Of a DNA stretch of 64,000 nt, positions 48,432-57,771 are shown one piece after another. Where the stretch lies: NCBI RefSeq assembly GCF_022869005.1, contig NZ_JALIEA010000017.1:558001-622000 (forward strand), read 5' to 3'. The stretch comes from Corynebacterium kalidii. Its GTDB lineage: Bacteria; Actinomycetota; Actinomycetes; Mycobacteriales; Mycobacteriaceae. The position numbers were made by a program, and so were the translations under genes. The notes under the pieces were generated by a model. That model had not been told where the DNA came from and ran no database searches. It saw only the letters and a list, made by a program, of their open reading frames with translations. The number at the start of each line of letters is the position of its first letter. Position 1 is the first letter of the stretch.

Positions 48432-49361
48432 ATGCTCCCTGATCTCGTGGCTCCGGCACACCGGTCGGCGTTGCGGTCCATCGCCCGCGTGGTCTCCGAG
48501 ACCGCCACCCCCACACCCCCTGAGGTGGCCCTGTCCGCGGTGGCCGACCAGCTGCTCGCGGCACCGGCCCTGGTGCTCACCGGCGCCGGGGTGTCCACGG
48601 ACTCCGGCGTCCCCGACTACCGGGGGCCGTCCGGGTCGCTGACCCGGCACCGCCCGATGACCTACCAGGAGTTCCGCCACGACCCGGAGGCCTCGCACCG
48701 CTACTGGGCCCGGTCCTTCGTGGGGTGGCGGCGGATGGCTGCAGCCCGGCCGAACCCCACGCACTACGCCCTCGCTGAACTCGAGCAGGCGGGCCTGGTC
48801 ACCGGGGTGGTCACCCAGAACGTCGACGGTCTGCACGCCGGGGCCGGCACGCGGAACCTGCTCACCCTCCACGGCGACCTGGCCCAGGTGGTGTGCCTGC
48901 AGTGCGGCAGGACCGAAGACCGGCACTCCCTCGATGGCCGGCTGGCGGAGAGGAACCCCGGCTACCTGGAGAGCATCGACCTGGATCCGTCGCTGGTGAA
49001 CCCGGACGGCGACGTCACCCTCGACGACGCGGCGGTCCGTGACTTCTCCATGGCCGGTTGTCTGCGGTGCGGTTCCCGACTGCTCAAACCCGATGTCGTG
49101 TACTTCGGCGAACCGGTGCCCACCGAGCGGAAGCAACAGGCCTCACGGATGCTGTCCGAATCCTCCGCCCTGGTGGTCGTCGGCTCCTCCCTGGCGGTGA
49201 TGAGCGGCTACCGGCTGGTGCTGGACGCCCGCAGGCAGGGTAGGCCCGTCTTCGTGATCAACGGGGGACCGGGGCGGGCCGACCGCACCGCCGACGTCGT
49301 GTGGCGGACCCAGGTCGCCCCGGCGTTCCTCGACCTCATCGACGCCGTCGGGATCTACTGA
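48432..49361 (+). CDS. NAD-dependent protein deacylase, Sir2 family
   Basis: This 309-residue sirtuin removes acyl groups from lysine using NAD+. The NAD-binding GAGVSTDSGVPDYRG starts at 51, TQNVDGLH at 128-135, the catalytic His is in LHGD (His147), and the zinc cysteines are CLQC (155/158) and CLRC later. All catalytic parts are present. The zinc module has a long insertion between the cysteine pairs (about 60 residues), more like class II sirtuins (SIRT4 type) than CobB. It ends 28 bp from the convergent nuclease gene. Confidence 0.92.
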   Translation: MLPDLVAPAHRSALRSIARVVSETATPTPPEVALSAVADQLLAAPALVLTGAGVSTDSGVPDYRGPSGSLTRHRPMTYQEFRHDPEASHRYWARSFVGWRRMAAARPNPTHYALAELEQAGLVTGVVTQNVDGLHAGAGTRNLLTLHGDLAQVVCLQCGRTEDRHSLDGRLAERNPGYLESIDLDPSLVNPDGDVTLDDAAVRDFSMAGCLRCGSRLLKPDVVYFGEPVPTERKQQASRMLSESSALVVVGSSLAVMSGYRLVLDARRQGRPVFVINGGPGRADRTADVVWRTQVAPAFLDLIDAVGIY

Positions 49362-49389
49362 CCACCCCCGCAACCACCCCCGCCACTAC

Positions 49390-50196
49390 TCAGGCGAACT
49401 CCTGCGGCACCCCCGGGTACTCCGGCGGGGTCCCGCCGAAGGCGGGGCAGAGGGACTGGAAGGAGCACCACCCGCACAGTTTCGAGGTCGTCGGCGCGAA
49501 GTCCCCGCTGCGGGCGTCCTCGCCGATCCTGGTCCAGACATCCTCCAGGTCGCGCTCGACGTAGTTGAGCTCCGCCGGGGTGGGGGAGAGCACCATGTCG
49601 TCACGGACCTTGAGGTACATCAACCGCAGCTGTTCGGGGATGTGGTCGAACATGCGCCACCACACCAGGGCGTAGAAGCGCATCTGGAACACCGCCTGCG
49701 CGGAGAACCGGGGGATGGGCTTCTTGCCGGTCTTGTAGTCGACGACCCGGACCTGGCCGGTGGGGGCGACGTCCACCCGGTCGATGAACCCGCGGACGGG
49801 CACGCCGTTGGGCAGGGTGGTGTCGACGTACTTCTCCACCGACTCCGCGTCGAAACCGGCGGGGTTCTCCATCTGGAAGTAGCCCTTGACCAGTGAGCGG
49901 GCGTCCACCAGGAAGTCCGTCGTGGATTCCTCGGGGACCAGCTTACCGAGCTGGGCGTCCGCGTCCTTCATCGCCGTCCAGTGCGGGGTGAGCATCTTCA
50001 CCGCCGCGGGGTAGGTCCGTTCGTCACGTGGCAGGTTGTGCAGGTCCTCCAGCACGGCGTGCACCAGCGTGCCCTTGACCTGTGCGACCGTACTGGGCTC
50101 GGGCAGCCGGTCGATGGCGCGGAGCCGGTAGAGCAGCGGGCACTGCCGGTAGTCGCCGACACGCGACGGGGACAGGGCGAGGGGGCGGCGGGTCAC
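49390..50196 (-). CDS. RecB/Cas4-type Fe-S nuclease
   Basis: This 268-residue protein is a stand-alone PD-(D/E)XK nuclease domain: LSPSRVGDYRQCPLLYR, GTLVHAVLEDL, VRGFIDRVDV and VVDYKTGK carry the His, Asp, Asp and Lys of the active site. The N-terminal Cys (YRQCP) and the C-terminal CGWCSFQSLC would hold a [4Fe-4S] cluster as in AddB/Cas4. It resembles Rv2119, annotated as RecB-family exonuclease. The GTG overlaps the stop of the FAD oxidase upstream (GTGA). No CRISPR genes lie nearby, so it is not a Cas4. Confidence 0.9.
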   Translation of the reverse strand: MTRRPLALSPSRVGDYRQCPLLYRLRAIDRLPEPSTVAQVKGTLVHAVLEDLHNLPRDERTYPAAVKMLTPHWTAMKDADAQLGKLVPEESTTDFLVDARSLVKGYFQMENPAGFDAESVEKYVDTTLPNGVPVRGFIDRVDVAPTGQVRVVDYKTGKKPIPRFSAQAVFQMRFYALVWWRMFDHIPEQLRLMYLKVRDDMVLSPTPAELNYVERDLEDVWTRIGEDARSGDFAPTTSKLCGWCSFQSLCPAFGGTPPEYPGVPQEFA

Positions 50197-51620
50197 AGGG
50201 CCTCCAGCATCTTTCCGGGGTTGAGGATGGCGGTCGGGTCGACGGCGTGTTTGATCACGCGGTGCAGGTGCCGGTTGCCGTCGTCGAGTTCGCGGGGCAG
50301 CCACGGGGCCTTGAGCGCACCGACCCCGTGTTCGCCGGTGATGGTGCCGCCGAGGCTGAGCCCGAGGTCCATGATGCGGTCGAAGGCGGTCATCCCGGCG
50401 GCGACGGACGCCTCGTCGGAGAGGTCGTAGAACACCGAGGGGTGGACGTTGCCGTCCCCGGCGTGGGCCACCAGGGTCACCATGGTGCCGGTGTCCTCGC
50501 GGATGGCCTCGACGCCGGCGCAGAAATCGGCCAGGCGGCTGCGCTGCACACAGACGTCGTCGATCATCTGCCCGACGCCGTGTGACGAGCAGTAGCGCTC
50601 GTTGGCGACCTGTACCGAACGACGTGCGGCGACGAGGAGTTCGGAGTCGGCCGGGTTGTCGGCGAAGGCGACGTCGAGGGCGCCGTGGGCCTCGGCCACG
50701 TGGGCGAACTCCTCGGTGTCGGCGGCGGCGGTGGGGGAGTCGGACTGCATGATCAGCACGGCGCCGACAGTGCCGACAGTGTCGTCGAGGCCGAAGTCCC
50801 CGATCTCCGACAAGAGGCCGACGGTCGTGCCGTCCATCATCTCCAGCATCGACGGGCTGGCCCCGGTGGCCATGTACGACGACACGGTCCGCACGGCGTC
50901 CGCCACGGTGGGGAAGGTCGCCAACGCCGTCAGCGGGTCGGGTCCCAGCGGCACGACCTTCAGGGTGGCCTCGACGATGACCCCGAGGGTGCCCTCGGAG
51001 CCGGTGAACAGCGACACCAGGTCGAGGCCCGCCACGCCCTTGACGGTGCGGTGGCCCAGGCGGGTCACGGTCCCGTCGGCGAGGACCACCGTGAGTTCCC
51101 GGACGTATTCGCGGGTCACGCCGTACTTCACGCAGCACATCCCGCCGGCGTTGGTGGCGATGTTGCCGCCGACCGACGAGATCGCCATGCTCCCGGGGTC
51201 CGGTGGGTAGGCCAGCCCGCGGGGCCGGAGGAGGTCCTTGAGGTCCTTGTTGATGACGCCGGGTTCGACGGTGACGGTCATGTTCGCCTCGTCGACCTCC
51301 AGGACGGTGGTCATGGCGGCCACCGAGAGCAGGATGCAGCCCGGTTCGGCGCACGCGCCGCCCGACAGTCCGGAGCGTGCGCCCTGCGGGACGACCGGGA
51401 TGCCGTGGGTGTGGGCGAAGCGCATGGTCGCCACGACGTCGTCGACCCCGGCGGCACGGACCAGCGCCAGGGCGTCCTTGCCGGGGTGGACGGACTCGTC
51501 GGTGGCGTAGGTCGCCAGGATGTCCGGATCGGTGCTCAGCGAGCCGACGAGGACAGCGGCAAGGTCGGCAAGGTCGGCAACGTCGGCCGAGCGGCCCGGC
51601 GCGGTGGGGGTGGTGTTCAC
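50193..51620 (-). CDS. FAD-binding oxidase (GlcD/D-lactate dehydrogenase-like), copy 1
   Basis: This 475-residue flavoprotein has an N-terminal PCMH FAD domain ([35 protein letters not shown]) and a C-terminal GlcD/DLD domain with HAGDGNVHPSVFYD and [14 protein letters not shown], where the metal-binding histidines and Glu lie. Such enzymes oxidise D-2-hydroxy acids such as D-lactate or glycolate. GTG 51620 overlaps the stop of copy 2 (GTGA). It is closely similar to the neighbouring copy 2, so the two arose by tandem duplication. Substrate unknown. Confidence 0.9.
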   Translation of the reverse strand: MNTTPTAPGRSADVADLADLAAVLVGSLSTDPDILATYATDESVHPGKDALALVRAAGVDDVVATMRFAHTHGIPVVPQGARSGLSGGACAEPGCILLSVAAMTTVLEVDEANMTVTVEPGVINKDLKDLLRPRGLAYPPDPGSMAISSVGGNIATNAGGMCCVKYGVTREYVRELTVVLADGTVTRLGHRTVKGVAGLDLVSLFTGSEGTLGVIVEATLKVVPLGPDPLTALATFPTVADAVRTVSSYMATGASPSMLEMMDGTTVGLLSEIGDFGLDDTVGTVGAVLIMQSDSPTAAADTEEFAHVAEAHGALDVAFADNPADSELLVAARRSVQVANERYCSSHGVGQMIDDVCVQRSRLADFCAGVEAIREDTGTMVTLVAHAGDGNVHPSVFYDLSDEASVAAGMTAFDRIMDLGLSLGGTITGEHGVGALKAPWLPRELDDGNRHLHRVIKHAVDPTAILNPGKMLEAL

Positions 51621-53017
51621 AGGTGCTCCAGCATCTTGCCGGGGTTGAGGACCCCGGTCGGGTCGACGGCGTTCTTGATCTCTCGGTGCAGGCGGCGGTT
51701 GCCCTGGTCGAGTTCGGCGGCGAGCCACCGGCTCTTGAGGTTGCCGACGCCGTGCTCCCCGGTGATCGTGCCGCCGAGTTCCAGGCCCAGGGCCATGATC
51801 CGGTCGAAGGCGTCCTGGGCGGCGGCGACCGAGGCATCGTCGGCGGTGTCGAAGAACACCGAGGGGTGCATGTTGCCGTCGCCGGCGTGGCCGATGACGG
51901 CGACCTGTGCTCCGGTGTCCTTGCCGATGTCCTCGACGCGGTCGCAGAACTCGGCGATCCGGGTGCGCGGCACACAGACGTCGTCGAGCAGTTGGCCGCC
52001 GCCGTGGGCCCGGGCGTGGTGCTCCCAGGCGGGTTGGGCGGAGCGGCGTGCGGCGACGAGGAGTTCGGCGTCGACCGGGTTGTCGGCGAAGGCGACGTCG
52101 AGGGCGCCGTGGGCCTCGGCGACGCCGGCGAACTCCTCGGTGTCGGCGGCGGCGGTGGAGGAGTCGGACTGCATCAGCAGCAGTGCCCCCACGGTGTCGT
52201 CGAGGCCGAAGTCACCGAGGTCGTTGACCATGGCGATGGTGGCGGCGTCCATCATCTCCAGCATCGACGGGCTGGCGTCGGTGGCGGTGTAGGCGGACAC
52301 CGCCTCGGCCGCCGACCGGACCGTGGGGAAGGTCGCCAGGGCGCTCAGCGGGTCGGGTCCCAGCGGCACGACCTTCAGGGTCGCCTCGACGATGACCCCG
52401 AGGGTGCCCTCGGAGCCGGTGAACAGTCCGGCGATGTCGAGGCCCGCGACACCCTTGACGGTGCGGTGGCCCAGCCGGGTCACGGTTCCGTCGGCCAGCA
52501 CGACCGTCAGCTCCCGGACGTATTCGCGGGTCACCCCGTATTTCACGCAGCACATGCCACCGGCGTTGGTGGCGATGTTGCCGCCGATCGAGCACATCGC
52601 CACGCTGCCGGGGTCCGGTGGGTAGGCCAGCCCGTGGGGACGCAGCGCGTCCTTGAGGTCCTTGTTGACGATCCCCGGTTGGACGGTGACGGTCATGTTC
52701 GCCTCGTCGACCTCCACGACGTCGGTCATGGCCGCCAGTGAGAGCAGGATGCAGCCGTCCACGGCGTTCGCCCCGCCGGAGAGGCCCGACCGCGCGCCCT
52801 GGGGCACCACCGGGATGCCGTGGGCGTGGGCGAAGCGCAGGGTGGCGGCCACGTCGTCGGCGTCGGCGGCGCGGACCAGGGCGGCCGGGGCGCCCACGGG
52901 ACTGTAGAGCGATTCATCGGTGGCGTGGGCGGCGAGCACGTCCGGGTCGTCGGTCACGGACCCGGACAGCACCGGGCGCAGCCGCCCGGCGATTCCGGAG
53001 GGTTGTCGGGACGTCAT
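51617..53017 (-). CDS. FAD-binding oxidase (GlcD/D-lactate dehydrogenase-like), copy 2
   Basis: This 466-residue paralogue of the downstream gene shares its whole architecture: FAD domain [35 protein letters not shown] and C-terminal [14 protein letters not shown] and [14 protein letters not shown]. The ATG at 53017 lies 7 nt after TACAGT, so a leaderless message starts the three-gene unit copy 2, copy 1, nuclease. The N-terminal 40 and several central blocks differ from copy 1, which suggests that the copies may differ in substrate. Confidence 0.9.
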   Translation of the reverse strand: MTSRQPSGIAGRLRPVLSGSVTDDPDVLAAHATDESLYSPVGAPAALVRAADADDVAATLRFAHAHGIPVVPQGARSGLSGGANAVDGCILLSLAAMTDVVEVDEANMTVTVQPGIVNKDLKDALRPHGLAYPPDPGSVAMCSIGGNIATNAGGMCCVKYGVTREYVRELTVVLADGTVTRLGHRTVKGVAGLDIAGLFTGSEGTLGVIVEATLKVVPLGPDPLSALATFPTVRSAAEAVSAYTATDASPSMLEMMDAATIAMVNDLGDFGLDDTVGALLLMQSDSSTAAADTEEFAGVAEAHGALDVAFADNPVDAELLVAARRSAQPAWEHHARAHGGGQLLDDVCVPRTRIAEFCDRVEDIGKDTGAQVAVIGHAGDGNMHPSVFFDTADDASVAAAQDAFDRIMALGLELGGTITGEHGVGNLKSRWLAAELDQGNRRLHREIKNAVDPTGVLNPGKMLEHL

Positions 53018-53024
53018 TGCCGCC

Positions 53025-53030
53025 ACTGTA
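53025..53030 (-). promoter_or_regulatory. -10 hexamer TACAGT, leaderless FAD oxidase unit
   Basis: TACAGT on the minus strand, 7 nt before the ATG at 53017. It is the only visible promoter for the oxidase-oxidase-nuclease unit. Confidence 0.55.
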
Positions 53031-53071
53031 GTCGCCCCTCGTCGCTCCTGTGGTCGGCGGGGACGTCCGGC

Positions 53072-53077
53072 TACCGT
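53072..53077 (+). promoter_or_regulatory. -10 hexamer TACCGT, leaderless YyaL-type gene
   Basis: TACCGT ends 7 nt before the ATG at 53085, supporting that start over the longer open frame. Confidence 0.6.
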
Positions 53078-53084
53078 GGTGGGC

Positions 53085-55079
53085 ATGAACTCCAACCGTC
53101 TCGCCGGATCGACGTCCCCCTACCTGCTGGCCCACGCCGACAACCCGGTGCACTGGCAACCGTGGGGGCCCGGCCCCTTCGCCGAGGCCCGCGAGCGTGA
53201 CGTGCCGGTGCTGGTGTCGGTCGGCTACGCGACGTGCCACTGGTGCCACGTGATGGCCGAGGAGTCCTTCAGCGACCCGGCGGTCGCCGAGATCATCAAC
53301 TCCCGGATGGTGGCGGTCAAGGTCGACCGCGAGCAGCACCCGGACGTCGACGCGTACTACATGCAGGCCACCCTCGCCCTCAGCGGGCAGGGCGGCTGGC
53401 CGATGACCGTCTTCACCGACCCCGCGGGACGCCCGTTCCTGGCCGACACCTACTTCCCGCCGGCCCCGCGGCAGGGCCGGCCGTCGTTCCGTCAGGTCCT
53501 GGAGGCGGTGTCGCGCACCTGGGAGTCCGACCGCGACCGCGTCGACGGGCTCACCGCCCGGCTCAACGACGCGATCGCCACCGGCGGGGAAGACGGGGAC
53601 GGCAGGGACGGCGGGGACGGCGGCACCGCGTCCTGGGCCGCGCAGGAGGCCACCGCGGAGCTGCCGACCCGCGTCGTCCAGAAGATGCGCGCCTCCGAGC
53701 ACCCCACCGGCGGTTTCGGCGGCGCCCCGAAGTTCCCGCCGTCGGCGACGCTGCTCGGCCTGGTGCGCTGGGCCGAACGCACCGACTCCGCCACCGCCAG
53801 GGACCAGGTGCTCGACATCGTGGGACGGACCACCACCGCGATGCTGCAGGGCGGGCTCACCGACCCCGTCGACGGCGGATTCCACCGCTACTGCGTGGAC
53901 GGCGACTGGACGGTGCCGCATTTCGAGAAGACCCTCTACGACAACGCCCTGCTGCTGCGCGCCCTGGCCGCCTACCGCACCCACCGGCCCGACGACGCCC
54001 TCGTCGCCGAAGCCGTCGACCTGACCCGCGCCTTCCTCACGGACGGCCTGGCGACCGAGCACCCGCATCTGCTCGCCAGCGGCCTCGACGCCGACACCGT
54101 CGTCGACGGCACCCGGGTCGAGGGCTACACCTACACCTGGGCCCCGGGCGAACTGGAGGACCTGGGGCTGTCCGGGGAGGGCGACGTGGACGGCCGCGTC
54201 GTCCTCGCCCGGCGCGACGGCATGCCCCTGCCCGACGACCTTCGCGACACCCTGCGCCAGGCCCGGTCCACCCGGCCGCGCCCCGCCGTCGACGGCAAGG
54301 TCGTCACCGCCTGGAACGCCATGGCCGCCGTCGCCCTCACCGAGGCCGGCGACCCGGAGGCCGGGGCGGCACTCACCACCGCCCTGTGGAAACACGCCGT
54401 GACCGTCGACGACGACGGCACCGTCCGCAGTGTGGTGCGCTGCACCGGGTCCCCCCACGCGCCGGGCACCCTCGAGGACTGCGCCTGGCTGCTGCTCGCC
54501 CTGGTCCGGCTGTGGGAGCACCGCGGCGACACCCACGACGGCCTGGACGTACCGGCGGCGGTGTCGGAACTGGTGCGCCACACCCAGGTCACCTTCCACC
54601 GCGCCGCCGGGACCTGGTACGACGCCGCGACACCCGTCGCCGGCACCGGTGTACGCCCCCGCGACCCCTACGACGGCGCGACCCCCACCGCCGTGGCGGT
54701 CCTCGCCGAAGCCCTCAGCATGGCCGGCACCCTCGCCACCTCCCTCGACGACGCCGACGTCCGGGCCGTCGGCGCACGCTGGTCGGCCGAGGCCCGCCGG
54801 ATCCTCGACGCCCACACCGGCGTCGTCGACCAGCACCTGGCACAGGCCGGCGGCTGGCTGTGCGCCCTCGAATGCCACCTCGCCGGACCGGTCCAGGCGA
54901 CCGTCTCCGCCGCCGACCCCGCCCAGGTGGCGGCACTGCGCGCGCAGCTCGGGACGTCCTGTCTGGTCCTGCCGGTCGAACACGGTGCCCGGCTCCTGGG
55001 CTCCCCGGACGCGGGGGAGGGGCAGGCACTGGTCCAGGTGTGCCGGGCCGGGGTCTGCGGGGTCCCCACCGCCCTGTGA
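53085..55079 (+). CDS. YyaL/SSP411-family protein: thioredoxin fold plus (alpha/alpha)6 barrel
   Basis: This 664-residue protein starts [20 protein letters not shown], the DUF255 signature, followed by a thioredoxin-like [12 protein letters not shown]. The larger C-terminal part has the helical glycosidase-like toroid: [36 protein letters not shown] and [11 protein letters not shown]. Homologues are widespread from bacteria to human SPATA20, and their reaction is unknown; a redox-linked sugar or protein function has been proposed. The length is normal and nothing is missing. Confidence 0.92.
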   Translation: MNSNRLAGSTSPYLLAHADNPVHWQPWGPGPFAEARERDVPVLVSVGYATCHWCHVMAEESFSDPAVAEIINSRMVAVKVDREQHPDVDAYYMQATLALSGQGGWPMTVFTDPAGRPFLADTYFPPAPRQGRPSFRQVLEAVSRTWESDRDRVDGLTARLNDAIATGGEDGDGRDGGDGGTASWAAQEATAELPTRVVQKMRASEHPTGGFGGAPKFPPSATLLGLVRWAERTDSATARDQVLDIVGRTTTAMLQGGLTDPVDGGFHRYCVDGDWTVPHFEKTLYDNALLLRALAAYRTHRPDDALVAEAVDLTRAFLTDGLATEHPHLLASGLDADTVVDGTRVEGYTYTWAPGELEDLGLSGEGDVDGRVVLARRDGMPLPDDLRDTLRQARSTRPRPAVDGKVVTAWNAMAAVALTEAGDPEAGAALTTALWKHAVTVDDDGTVRSVVRCTGSPHAPGTLEDCAWLLLALVRLWEHRGDTHDGLDVPAAVSELVRHTQVTFHRAAGTWYDAATPVAGTGVRPRDPYDGATPTAVAVLAEALSMAGTLATSLDDADVRAVGARWSAEARRILDAHTGVVDQHLAQAGGWLCALECHLAGPVQATVSAADPAQVAALRAQLGTSCLVLPVEHGARLLGSPDAGEGQALVQVCRAGVCGVPTAL

Positions 55080-55164
55080 CCCCAGTGAGCCCCGTGACGT
55101 GCCTCGGCCCGCCGGCCGTTACACTGATCGGGTCCACAGCCGCACCAACGTAAAGGGGAACCCC

Positions 55165-56001
55165 GTGGCCTACTCCGGCCCGTTCCAGCCCGGCGACCGG
55201 GTCCAGCTCACCGACGCCAAGCGTCGCCACTACACCATCACCTTGGAGACCGGCGGCAGCTACTTCACCCACAAGGGCGAGATCAAGCACGACGACATCA
55301 TCGGCCGCGACGAAGGCACCGTGGCCGTCTCCCACGTCGGCGGCGAATACCTCTGCTTCCGCCACCTGCTGGTCGACCACGTCCTGTCGATGCCCCGCGG
55401 CGCCGCGGTGATCTACCCCAAGGACGCCGCCCAGATCCTCGTCGAAGGCGACATCTTCCCCGGCGCCAAGGTCCTCGAGGCCGGCGCCGGCTCCGGCGCC
55501 CTGTCGATGACCCTGCTACGCGCCGTCGGCGACCACGGCCGGCTGATCTCCTACGAGATCCGCGAGGACCACCTGGACTACGCCGAGAACAACGTCACCG
55601 AGTACATGGGGGGACACCCCGCCAACTGGGACCTGCGCCTCGGCGACCTCAAGGACGTCACCGTCGAGGACACCGACGGCCCGGTCGACCGGGTCATCCT
55701 CGACATGCTCGCCCCCTGGGAATGCCTCGAGACCGTCCGCGACCTGCTGATCCCCGGCGGGGTGTTCATGACCTACGTCGCCACCGTCCCCCAGCTGATG
55801 AAGGTCATGGAGGGCATCCGCGAACTGGGATGCTTCACCGAACCGAAGGCCTGGGAGTCCCTCGTCCGCGAATGGAAGGTCGAGGGCCTGGCCACCCGCC
55901 CCGAACACCGGATGAACGCCCACACCGCCTTCCTCGTCTGGGCCCGCCGCCTCGCCGACGGCACCGTCGCCCCGAAGCCCCAACGCCGCGCCCGCAAGTG
56001 A
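55165..56001 (+). CDS. trmI: tRNA (adenine-58-N1)-methyltransferase TrmI
   Basis: This 278-residue enzyme methylates A58 in the T loop of tRNAs using SAM. It has the N-terminal beta-barrel domain (FQPGDRVQLTDAKRRHYTI), then the class I methyltransferase motif VLEAGAGSGALSMTLL and the substrate motif DMLAPWE. It corresponds to Rv2118c, which is encoded beside the pupylation genes in M. tuberculosis. The GTG at 55165 follows AAAGGGGA. Short tandem copies of CGCACGTGACCCC follow its stop codon. Confidence 0.95.
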   Translation: MAYSGPFQPGDRVQLTDAKRRHYTITLETGGSYFTHKGEIKHDDIIGRDEGTVAVSHVGGEYLCFRHLLVDHVLSMPRGAAVIYPKDAAQILVEGDIFPGAKVLEAGAGSGALSMTLLRAVGDHGRLISYEIREDHLDYAENNVTEYMGGHPANWDLRLGDLKDVTVEDTDGPVDRVILDMLAPWECLETVRDLLIPGGVFMTYVATVPQLMKVMEGIRELGCFTEPKAWESLVREWKVEGLATRPEHRMNAHTAFLVWARRLADGTVAPKPQRRARK

Positions 56002-56098
56002 CCCCCGCACGTGACCCCCGCACGTGACCGGGGAACCTGCACAGGGGTGGCACAGAGGCGGTTCCGTGGTTCTGGATAGGCTACCTTTGCCCCACATG

Positions 56099-56104
56099 TA
56101 GACT
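56099..56104 (+). promoter_or_regulatory. -10 hexamer TAGACT, leaderless arc
   Basis: TAGACT ends 8 nt before the ATG at 56113. Confidence 0.6.
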
Positions 56105-56112
56105 GGCCCTCT

Positions 56113-57771
56113 ATGACGCAGCACACCACGGACCAGAATCTCCACGGCGGACCGACCTCACGGGTCGACTCCGGCCCTGAGTCCTACCGCCAGCTGCAAC
56201 TGGCCAACCGGACCCTGGGCACCCGCAACGCGAAACTCACCGAAATGCTCAGGTCCAGCCGCGACAAGCTGGACGAACTGAACTCCCGGCTGGACGCGCT
56301 CGCCGAACCCCCGAGCACCTACGGCACCCTGCTCGACACCGGCCCCGACGGCCTCACCGCCGAGGTCCACACCGCCGGACGCCGGATGCGCCTGCCGGTC
56401 AGCCCCCGGGTGTCCCCGGGCGAACTCACCCCCGGCTCCCTCGTCCGCCTGGGGGAGGGCCAACAGGTCGTCGAAGTCTGCGGATACGCCGACTCCGGCG
56501 ACATCGGCACCGTCGTCGAGGTCGTCGACTCCTCCCGCATCGTCGTCGCCGACAAGCTCGGCGAAGAGACCCTCATGAAATGCGCCGGCGCCCTCACCTC
56601 GGAAGTCGCCGCCAAGCAGGTCGGCCCCGGAGACAGCGTCATCGTCGACCGGCGCGCCGGGTACGCCTTCGAGGTGATCTCGCGGGCCGAGGTCGAGGAC
56701 CTCGTCCTCGAGGAGGTGCCGGACGTCTCGTACTCCGACATCGGTGGACTGGAGAGCCAGATCGAGCAGCTGCACGACGCCGTCGAGCTGCCGTTCCTGC
56801 ACCCGGATCTCTACCGCGACTACGGCCTGCTGCCGCCGAAGGGTGTGCTGCTCTACGGGCCGCCCGGCTGCGGGAAGACGTTGATCGCCAAGGCGGTGGC
56901 GTCCTCCCTCTCCCGCAAGATCAACACCGACGCCGGAACCCCGGACGCGAAGTCCTACTTCCTGAACATCAAGGGCCCCGAACTGCTCAACAAGTTCGTC
57001 GGCGAGACCGAGCGGCAGATCCGTCTGATCTTCGAGCGCGCCCGCAAGATCGCCTCCGCCGGCCAGCCCGTCATCATCTTCTTCGACGAAATGGAGGCGA
57101 TCTTCCGCACCCGTGGCACCGGTGTCTCCTCGGACGTCGAGTCCACGGTGGTCCCGCAGCTGCTCGCCGAGATCGACGGGGTGGAGGGGCTGCGCAACGT
57201 CATCGTCATCGGCGCCTCGAACCGTGAGGAGCTCATCGACCCGGCGATCCTGCGCCCCGGCCGGCTCGACGTGAAGATCCGCGTGGAGCGGCCCGACCGT
57301 GCGGCCGCCGCCGACATCCTGGGCAAGTACCTCACCGCCGCGGTCCCGGTGTCCGCCGCGCTCCTCGAGGCCGCCGGCGGGGCCGACGCGGCGGCCGCCC
57401 GGCTGCGCGCCCGGGTGATCGACGACCTCTACTCCGACGACCGCCCGTACCTCACCCTGCACTACGCCGACGGAACCCACTCCGACCTCTACTTCCGCGA
57501 CTTCACCTCGGGGGCGATGCTGGCCAACATCGTCGACCGGGTCAAGAAGCTCGCCATCAAGGACGTCCTGCGTGGCGAGGGCGACGGCGTCACCGAAGCC
57601 CACGTGGACGCCGCGGTGGACGAGGAGTGCCGCGACAACGACGACCTGCCCGACACCACCAACCCCGCCGAGTGGGCCAGGATCTCCGGCCACTCGTCCC
57701 GCCGCGTCGTGGAGATCACCATGGCAGACCGACGGGCAGACCGGCGCGCAGACCGGGGGGCCGACCGGTGA
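56113..57771 (+). CDS. arc: AAA ATPase Arc/Mpa (proteasome-associated type, without docking tail)
   Basis: This 552-residue ring ATPase recognises pupylated proteins and unfolds them. It has an N-terminal coiled coil (about 24-64) that binds Pup, the OB-domain region, and one AAA module with Walker A GPPGCGKT (249-256), Walker B VIIFFDEMEAIF and sensor ASNREELID. Mycobacterial Mpa ends in a Gln-Tyr-Leu tail that opens the 20S proteasome. Here the C-terminus is instead a repeat of Ala-Asp-Arg-Arg, so it cannot dock in that way. In corynebacteria, which lack the proteasome, Arc unfolds targets alone. It overlaps dop by 4 bp. Confidence 0.95.
   Translation: MTQHTTDQNLHGGPTSRVDSGPESYRQLQLANRTLGTRNAKLTEMLRSSRDKLDELNSRLDALAEPPSTYGTLLDTGPDGLTAEVHTAGRRMRLPVSPRVSPGELTPGSLVRLGEGQQVVEVCGYADSGDIGTVVEVVDSSRIVVADKLGEETLMKCAGALTSEVAAKQVGPGDSVIVDRRAGYAFEVISRAEVEDLVLEEVPDVSYSDIGGLESQIEQLHDAVELPFLHPDLYRDYGLLPPKGVLLYGPPGCGKTLIAKAVASSLSRKINTDAGTPDAKSYFLNIKGPELLNKFVGETERQIRLIFERARKIASAGQPVIIFFDEMEAIFRTRGTGVSSDVESTVVPQLLAEIDGVEGLRNVIVIGASNREELIDPAILRPGRLDVKIRVERPDRAAAADILGKYLTAAVPVSAALLEAAGGADAAAARLRARVIDDLYSDDRPYLTLHYADGTHSDLYFRDFTSGAMLANIVDRVKKLAIKDVLRGEGDGVTEAHVDAAVDEECRDNDDLPDTTNPAEWARISGHSSRRVVEITMADRRADRRADRGADR
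57724..57768 (+). repeat. 12-bp tandem repeat at the end of arc
   Basis: About four copies of a GCAGACCGRCGG-like unit encode (ADRR)n at the C-terminus of the ATPase, immediately before the dop start. Slippage here would change the length of the tail without a frameshift. Confidence 0.7.

Noticed and set aside
48432..49361. Sir2 as part of an anti-phage system
   Set aside because: It is a single-domain deacylase with all catalytic and zinc residues and no effector domain or defence-type partner beside it.
49390..50196. Cas4 and a CRISPR locus
   Set aside because: The nuclease has a Cas4-like Fe-S fold, but no repeats-spacers or other cas genes are in the window, and Rv2119-like stand-alone genes are normal in this order.
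56002..56060. CRISPR-like or IS-end repeat after trmI
   Set aside because: The CGCACGTGACCCC copies are only two to three short tandem units without terminal inversions or transposase genes; they look like local slippage.
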